The translations under genes and the position numbers were made by a program. DNA of 64,000 nt. It comes from Poa pratensis. Taxonomy: Eukaryota; Streptophyta; Magnoliopsida; Poales; Poaceae. A model generated the notes under the pieces. The model saw only the letters and a list, made by a program, of their open reading frames with translations, was not told where the DNA came from and ran no database searches. This document shows positions 57,523-64,000 of this stretch, in pieces (within the stretch, counting starts at the first letter, position 1; every line of letters starts with the position of its first letter). The DNA lies in contig CAMZMU010000040.1 of NCBI GenBank assembly GCA_947311845.1, positions 56,624,330 to 56,688,329 on the forward strand, read 5' to 3'.

Positions 57523-59387
57523 ATGGACGAGGCAGCTTACTGCGGCCTGGTGAAGAACGAGTTGATCAATGCCGCCGGAGCGGGAGGAGGAGGGGTGCGG
57601 TACCGCGAGCCCGCGGCCGCCGTGATGGGCGCCAACGGCGTGATGATCAAGAGCGTGAAGAGGCGGAAGAGGGAGCCACCGGCCGTGTCAGGTGTGACGG
57701 CCAGCGGCAACGGTAAGGAGGGCGGCGACAAGTCGGCGGTGGGTGGCGCCAATGCGGCGGCCAAGAGGAGCTCCAGGTTCAGAGGTGTGAGCAGGCACCG
57801 TTGGACGGGCAGGTTCGAGGCGCACCTGTGGGACAAAGGGACGTGGAACCCGACGCAGAAGAAGAAAGGAAAGCAAGTTTATCTTGGGGCGTACAACGAG
57901 GAAGAGGCGGCGGCGAGGGCCTACGACCTGGCCGCGCTCAAGTACTGGGGACCTACCACCTACACCAACTTCCCGGTACGTATGATGAAACGTAGTAGTA
58001 TGTATATTTTTTTCGTTTTATTAAAATTGTATGTTCCATGGTAATCTTCTAGTTAATGACTTGTTTTTGTTGCGCGCATGCATGCAACAGGTTGTTGACT
58101 ACGAGAAAGAACTCAAGGTGATGATGAGCGTGTCGAGGGAAGAGTACCTAGCCTCCATAAGAAGGTGAGTACGTGTGTGCTCTTGCATATTATAAAAAAG
58201 GATTTTCATATACTCCTATATGATGATGAATAATCTACTCCAAGAAACTGCCCAAATTAATTCCGAGTCTCGTAATCCATGTCGCAATTCATGTGAAGGC
58301 GGCGTGTGTCCTGCTCTTGTGGAGGCGCGCGTCCGCGCGACTACGAACAAGATGATATTGGTGATAAGGTGAACGGTGAATAAAACGGGTGACAAGGAGG
58401 AGGGTATTGTGTATCTGATATGGCAACAAACACCTGGAGAGAGGTGACTGAAAGATTGCCAAAGAGATCAAGATCAGCACGCTAGGAGGCATTTACGGTT
58501 CGTTAAAATGAAATAGAAGGAGATGTATATATTTTTATGAATATCTAATAATCATCCTATGAGCAAAATTGGTAGGTGGAATTTACCAAAGTTTCAATTA
58601 CATAAGATACCTAGAAGTAAGAGACGCCATGATTTATATCAGCTTCGTGAAACAGCTAACAAATTGTGCTGCCGGAAAACAAATACGAAATGCTGATATC
58701 ATTTTTGTATGCTAATACTATGTTGTGGAACTATGCAGGAAGAGCAACGGCTTCTCCCGCGGCGTTTCCAAGTACCGGGGCGTGGCGCGGCACCACCACA
58801 ACGGGCGGTGGGAGGCCCGGATCGGCAGGGTGTTCGGCAACAAGTACCTCTACCTCGGCACCTACAGCACTCAGGAGGAGGCAGCGCGTGCATACGACAT
58901 CGCCGCCATCGAGTACCGCGGCATCAACGCCGTCACCAACTTCGACCTCAGCACCTACATCCGCTGGCTCAAGCCGGGCGCCGGTGATGCCATGGGCGGC
59001 GTCGCTCCGGCCACGCCGTCGTCCACCACCAGCACGCTGATCACGCCCAGGGTCGAAGGCCTCCGCCTCATCCCGCCCACGCGGAACTCGCTTTCTCCGC
59101 TCGGGGACATGGGCTCGATGGTGTTCGGTGGCCCGTCGCCGAGCACCACGGCGCTCAGCCTGCTGCTGCGGTCGTCAGTGTTCCAGGAGCTCGTCGCGCA
59201 GCAGCATCAGCCGGCCACGGCCACGGACGTGAACGCTGATCGGGCGGCTGCGCCGGCCATGGAGAACGAGCTCGGGGGAATGCTCTACGACGGCGGCAGC
59301 GGGGAGGACGCAGCCTTCTCGTGCTCCATGTACGAGCTCGACGACAGCTTCGCGCGCATCGAGGAGTCCCTGTGGAACTGCTTGTGA
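57523..59387 (+). CDS. Double-AP2-domain transcription factor (WRI3/WRI4-like, AP2 subfamily), three exons
   Basis: Nuclear regulator; WRI-type relatives control fatty acid and cutin genes (family knowledge). Exons: 57523-57975, 58091-58164, 58739-59387, with GT-AG junctions, giving 391 aa. A basic KRRKR (46-50) suits a nuclear signal. The first AP2 repeat (about 85-151) has [20 protein letters not shown] and the [17 protein letters not shown] insertion. The linker (152-176) is encoded mostly by exon 2. The second repeat (about 185-243) has [20 protein letters not shown] and [20 protein letters not shown]. The tail is Ser/Thr/Pro-rich and ends in an acidic segment ([16 protein letters not shown]), a likely activation region. 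The start at 57523 has a good context (GCCATGG) and follows a TATA box; an in-frame ATG at 57259 would give 479 aa. The VYL codons, often a separate 9-base exon in this family, lie inside exon 1. Confidence 0.92.
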
Positions 59388-60557
59388 AAAAAGTCGTACG
59401 TGGTCCTAAGTCCAATCAACAAATTCAGTTCGATCGCTTGCGCAATAAGCTAGGAACTTGTGAAAGTAATGGCGAGTTCCTCCAGATAGCCATGGCCATG
59501 ACTCGTGCTTTGGATGCATGCCACGTAATGACGTGGGTAGTTGGACTGTTGGAGAGCTGGAGGTAGAAGGAGACGTGTGGTTGGGTTTGTTTGACCTGTG
59601 CTGTGTGCATTTTATTCGGTCTTCATGAGATGTGATCTGATCATCTGGTAGCAAATTAAATCAAGATAGCGTCAACATGTTCATGAGAATAATGGAAATA
59701 GGTTGTTAGTTTCCCCCTGGACCGTGCTTTCCGTTCATATATACTCGAAAATATTTTTCCCATGACGCAAAATAGCATATTGTTAGTTAAGCCCACTTAA
59801 GCCACGACGCCTAATTGAACGCGATTAAATCGCTATTAACTCCTTCCATCTAGTTATCGAGCGGAAGATCAGTTCACACTTGCATGCAAATGGGATGTAA
59901 TGTCCTGGCTGAGCTTGTTGTGGTACTCCTGATCGATCATAGCATTGGAACTTTGGAAGTTATGGTAAACATGCTTCCATGGAGCAAATAAACAGCGAAG
60001 CGCACAAATTTCTGTAGTGTTACTAAATCTGCAACTAAACAAGACACTTTCCATTTCTTTCATGTAACTTCAAAAGGTTCAGTTATTTCCGAGTAACCGC
60101 TTAGATCATAGCTGTCAACTCGCACAAATTCCAATCCACGTCACTATTCATCACTCATAGGAACACCCATGCATGGAAAAACAAAAGTAGCTTGGGAGCG
60201 TGGGCGCGTGGGCTGCCAGCCCATGCGAGGGAATGGAAGACCATCCTGGACTCCTGGTGGAGCTGTTGGCTGATGGGCTGTGAGCCTAGTTGGGGGCGGA
60301 ACCTATATGCCGCGTGTTAGCGCCCCTAAACTTCAGCGCCGCCTGTAAAGCTCTCGGTCGCGCAACGTTACTGGGTCGGCCTTTTTTCCTTTGACTTCTG
60401 CTTCGTTTCTTCTTCTTCCTCCCAGCTGCCGATTCCCCTCACCCCCGGAGAGGTTCGCGAGGCTGCGTTCGCGCGGAGCTCCACATTCCCCTCACCCCAG
60501 AGAGATCTCGCGAGTTCCTCTTCGGCGCATTTCTCCCTCCCTCCACTGGTCGCGGCC
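59388..60557. other. AP2 gene 3' flank and upstream region of the next gene
   Basis: No gene is recognised. The AP2 3' UTR lies at the left. The right end (60380-60557) is pyrimidine-rich and looks like the 5' UTR of the gene starting at 60558. Confidence 0.4.
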
Positions 60558-60920
60558 ATGGGAGAAGCTCTGGCCATGAGGCCCTCCTCCTCACCCTACC
60601 CTCTCCTGCCTCCCCCTACCTGCTCATCCCGCCTGCCCCCGCTCCGCTGCTTCGTCGGCCTCCGGTGGTCCGCCCCCCGCGTTCAGGTACGCATGCCCCC
60701 GATCTTCTCCAAGGAACCAGGTCCCCGTCCCTGTTGCTAATTGGTGGGCCACACACTAGCGAAGAGGACCTGATAAACGTGGGACTGTGCGGCGGATACT
60801 CTGTTTTCTCGTATTTTTTTGATGCTTCATTGTGCTGTCTTGCTGGCGCAGGTAAGGGAGCAGTTGAATTCGGTTTGCAGGAATCGGCAGTGCTACGAGA
60901 GGCTGCTATGGGCGATTCAG
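60558..60920 (+). CDS. First two exons of an unrecognised gene, 3' part not found
   Basis: ATG in context GCGGCCATGG after a pyrimidine-rich leader. Exon 1 is 60558-60686 (43 codons), rich in S, P, L and R, compatible with an organelle transit peptide. Donor CAG|GTACGC. Exon 2 is 60852-60920 (23 codons: VREQLNSVCRNRQCYERLLW...) after acceptor GGCGCAG, phase 0. A possible third piece starts near 60979 (VSYEQVIGQSVANHKLAE). I do not recognise the family. Immediately downstream are a minisatellite and an LTR element, so the rest of the gene is either far to the right or lost. Confidence 0.5.
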
Positions 60921-61084
60921 GTCAAGTATGCTGGAAAAAAAGTAAATATGCTGTTACTTTACTTGGTTCGTTTACAGGTCAGTTATGAACAGGTAATTGG
61001 TCAGTCAGTAGCAAATCATAAACTTGCTGAAACAAATAGAGTTAACTGAACAGAGCACCAGTTGGGTGTCTAGTGTGATGACTC

Positions 61085-62175
61085 GGAGAAACCGAAAATG
61101 GTTCCGAACCGAAAAATGGTTCCTTTATGAAAATGGTTCCGAACCGAAAAAATGGTTTCGATTTTTGAAAATGGTTCCGAACCGAAAAAATGGTTCCTTT
61201 TTGAAAATGGTTTCGAACCGAAAAAATGGTTCCTTTTTGAAAATGGTTCCGAACCAAAAAAAAATGGTTCCGATTTTTGAAAATGGTTTCGAATGAAAAA
61301 AATGGTTCCGATTTTCCAAAAATGGTTCCTTTTTGAAAATGGTTCCGAACCGAAAAAATGGTTCCGATTTTTCAAAAATGGTTCCTTTTTGAAAATGGTC
61401 CCAAACCGAAAAAATGGTCCTTTTTGAAAACGGGCCCGAACCGAAAAATGGTTCCGATTTTTTAAAATAGTTCCTTTTTGAAAATGGTTCCGAACCGAAA
61501 AAATGGTTCCTTTTTGAAAATGGTTCCAAACCGAAAAATGGTTCCTTTATGAAAATGGTTTCGAACCGAATAAATGGTTTCGATTTTTTAAAATGGTTCC
61601 TTTTTGAAAATGGTTTCGAACCAAAAATGGTTCCTTTTGAAAATGGCTCCGATTTTAAAAATGATTCCGATTTTTCAAAAATTGTTCCTTTTTGAAAATG
61701 GTTCCGAACCAAAAAATGGTCCAAACCGAAAAAATGGTTCCGATTTTTCGAAAATGGTTCCTTTTTGAAAATGGTTCCGAACCGAAAAATGGTTCCTTTT
61801 TTAAAATGGTTCCGAACAGAAAATGGTTCCGAACCGAAAAATGGTTCCGATTTTTTGAAAATGGTTCCAAATGAAAAAATGGTTCCGATTTTTCGAAAAT
61901 GGTTCCTTTTTTAAAATGGTTCCGAACCGAAAAATGGTTCCGATTTTTTGAAAATGGTTCGAACCGAAAAAATGATTCCGAACCGAAAAATGGTTCCTTT
62001 ATGAAAATGGATCCGAACCGAAAAAATGGTTTCGATTTTTGAAAACGGTTCCTTTTTGAAAATGGTTCCGAACCGAAAAAATGGTACCTTTAGAAAATGG
62101 TTCCGAACCGAAAAATGGTTCCTTTTTTAAAATGGTTCCGAACCGAAAAATGGTTCCGAATGAAAAGAATGGTTC
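61085..62175 (+). repeat. Minisatellite of ATGGTTCC units, 1.1 kb
   Basis: Repeats of GAAAATGGTTCCGAACC and GAAAAAATGGTTCCTTTTT, a basic unit of about 18-19 bp in alternating variants (GAACC, TTTTT or GATTTTT after TTCC). Both strands carry ORFs through it (up to 199 codons on the minus strand with NHFQKGTIF-type repeats), a by-product of the period and not a gene. Confidence 0.92.
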
Positions 62176-62176
62176 C

Positions 62177-63570
62177 TGATGACCCACAAGTATAGGGGAT
62201 CGCAACAGTCTTCGAGGGAAGTAAAACCCAATTTATTGATTCGACACAAGGGGAGCCAAAGAATACTTGGAGCCTTAACAGCGGAGTTGTCAATTCAGCT
62301 GCACCTGTGAATAGTCTTGCTCGACACAGATTATCAGTAGCAACAGTTTTATAGCAGTAGTAGCGGTGAAATAATAGCAGCAGTAAATAAGACAGCAGTA
62401 GTGATTGCAGTAAACAGTAGGATTAAAACACTGTAGGCATAGGGATGGATGAACGGGCGCTGCATGGATAAGATAGCTCATATAATAATCAAGACATAGG
62501 CATTGCAGATAATAATGATAAAGCATCCAAGTACTAAGTAAACATAGGCATGTGTTCCGTATATAGTCGTACGTGCTCGCAATGAGAAACTTGTACAACA
62601 TCTTCTGTCCTACCAGCCGGTGGCAGCCGGGCCTCAAGGGAATCTACTGGTAATTAAGGTACTCCTTTTAATAAAGTACCGGAGCAAAGCATTAACACGC
62701 CGTGAACACATGTGATCCTCACATCGCAGCCATTCCCCTCGGCTGTCCCAATTATTGTCACTTTGGGACCGCGGGTTCCGGACAACAATATGTGTATACA
62801 ACTTGCAGGTATGATCAATAAACAGTGCATATCATTATGAAACAATAACATGTTCAGATCTGAAATCATGGCACTCGGGCCCTAGTGACAAGCATTAAGC
62901 TCAACAAGTTGCAACAACATCAATAAGTACTAACAACGGATACTAGGCACCATGCCCTAATGATCTTATAACTTATTACATGAACAATCTCATCCAATCC
63001 CTACCATCCCCCTCAGCCTACAGCAGGGAATTACTCACACATGGATGGGGGAAACATGGATGGTCGATGGAGAAGCGTCGGTGATGATGATGGCGATGAT
63101 CTCCTCCAATTCCCCGTCCCGGCGGAGTGCCAGAACGGAGTTTCTGGTCCCCGAAATAGGTTTCGCGATGGCGGCGGCGTACGGTGATGTTTCTGGATGA
63201 AGTGGACGACCCCCTCGCGTTTTAGGTCAGAGAGGGTTAAGTAGTCGAAAGGGGGACTCGGGGAGGTGCCGAGTCGCCCTCCTCAGTGGCTGGCGCGGTG
63301 GGCCCCTTGGCCGCGCCGCCATGTGGTTTGGGCCACTCGTGGCCCATCTCTGCCTCCCCTTCTGGCTCCGTGAGTCTTCTGGTAAAATAGGAGGTTTGCG
63401 ATCTTTTCTGGTGTTTTTCCCGAAAGTTGACTTTCTGCACAAAAACAAGACACCAGGGCAATTCTGCTGAAAACAGCGTTAGTCCGCATTAGTTGTATTC
63501 AAAACACACAAGTTAGAGGTAAAACAATAGCAAAAGTGTTCGGGAAAGTAGATACGTTTTGGACGTATCA
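62177..63570 (-). repeat. 3' LTR of a minus-strand LTR retrotransposon
   Basis: On the minus strand it starts TGATACGTCCAAAACGTATC (63570) and ends ACTTGTGGGTCATCA (62177). A polypurine tract (minus AAGCTTGGGGGGAGT) abuts it at 63571-63586. The LTR is about 1394 bp. The other LTR, and so the target duplication, is beyond the window. It inserted at the end of the minisatellite. Confidence 0.85.
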
Positions 63571-64000
63571 ACTCCCCCCAAGCTTAGCTTATTGCTTGTC
63601 CTCAAGCAATTCAGTTAACAACTGAGTGCGATAAAAGACTTTCACGAACACATTTGCTTCATATGATGCATATATTCTCACTATATGAACAAATGCTTAG
63701 GCAATTCAAGATGAGGCAAATGCAAATAATGTCACTCAATAGGCATGTAAACTATGAAAAGATACCAACATACTAATAGCGACAAACATGAAACATATTA
63801 ATTCACAAGATTGTAATGCTCATAATAGGATATGATAAGATGGTATCTCGCTTGCCCGTTTTTGTACAGCAAAACATAAATGCCCAGGCACCTCTGAAGT
63901 TCATGGGAAGACTAGAATCAAAGATATCAAAGATAAAAGCATCAAAGTTATATCACAGTTAACCACATTCTGGGACAAGCACATTACACTAAGAATGACA
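63571..64000 (-). mobile_element. Internal region of the same LTR retrotransposon, cut by the window end
   Basis: Begins with the polypurine tract preceded on the minus strand by TTGAGGACAAGCAATAAGCT, the conserved 3' internal end of many Triticeae Gypsy-like non-autonomous elements (from memory). No coding domain in the visible 430 bases. Confidence 0.75.

Noticed and set aside
61125..61724. 199-codon minus-strand ORF
   Set aside because: It is a translation of the ATGGTTCC minisatellite; the period keeps it open by chance.

Overview
The window is nuclear DNA of a grass, most likely a Triticeae species (wheat, barley, rye, Aegilops group). Intron-split plant genes are separated by TE-rich DNA that includes CTCCCTCCGT Stowaway MITEs, a tRNA-derived SINE, Helitrons with CTAG ends, non-LTR retrotransposons, and LTR elements with the AAGCTTGGGG polypurine tract common in grass Gypsy-like families. 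The species assignment is inference.

Layout. 0.8-4.3 kb: a group IIb (WRKY72-type) WRKY gene on the minus strand. 7.3-11.4 kb: one LINE nested in another. 14.4-16.2 kb: a Helitron. 17.0-20.0 kb: a minus-strand LINE. 21.1-27.7 kb: a CC-NB-ARC-LRR resistance-type gene (minus) whose 3.7-kb intron holds a nuclear copy of mitochondrial ccmB. 28.7-31.2 kb: a complete six-exon WHIRLY (WHY1) gene (minus), with a SINE about 240 bp upstream of its ATG. 32.5-51.2 kb: an element of about 5 kb with long inverted arms, expanded to 18.7 kb by three Helitrons and a young LTR retrotransposon. 51.7-53.9 kb: a Stowaway MITE split by a LINE with an uninterrupted 610-codon reading frame. 57.5-59.4 kb: a two-AP2-domain (WRI3/WRI4-type) transcription factor gene (plus). 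60.5-60.9 kb: first exons of an unrecognised gene, followed by a 1.1-kb minisatellite and the LTR of a retrotransposon that leaves the window.

The genes do not form a functional cluster. WRKY72-type, NLR and WHIRLY proteins are each linked to defence or stress in the literature, but nothing here shows co-regulation. Three of the four identified genes (WRKY, NLR, WHY1) each need exactly one extra base to restore the family reading frame, two of them in or beside G/C runs, so consensus indel errors should be excluded before calling any of them a pseudogene.

The most informative region is 32.5-51.2 kb. The two arms of the inverted element serve as each other's empty-site control, which fixes Helitron boundaries to the base and gives a relative order of insertions. 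No cellular system of a clearly new type was found; the novelty lies in the architecture of this element and its insertions.
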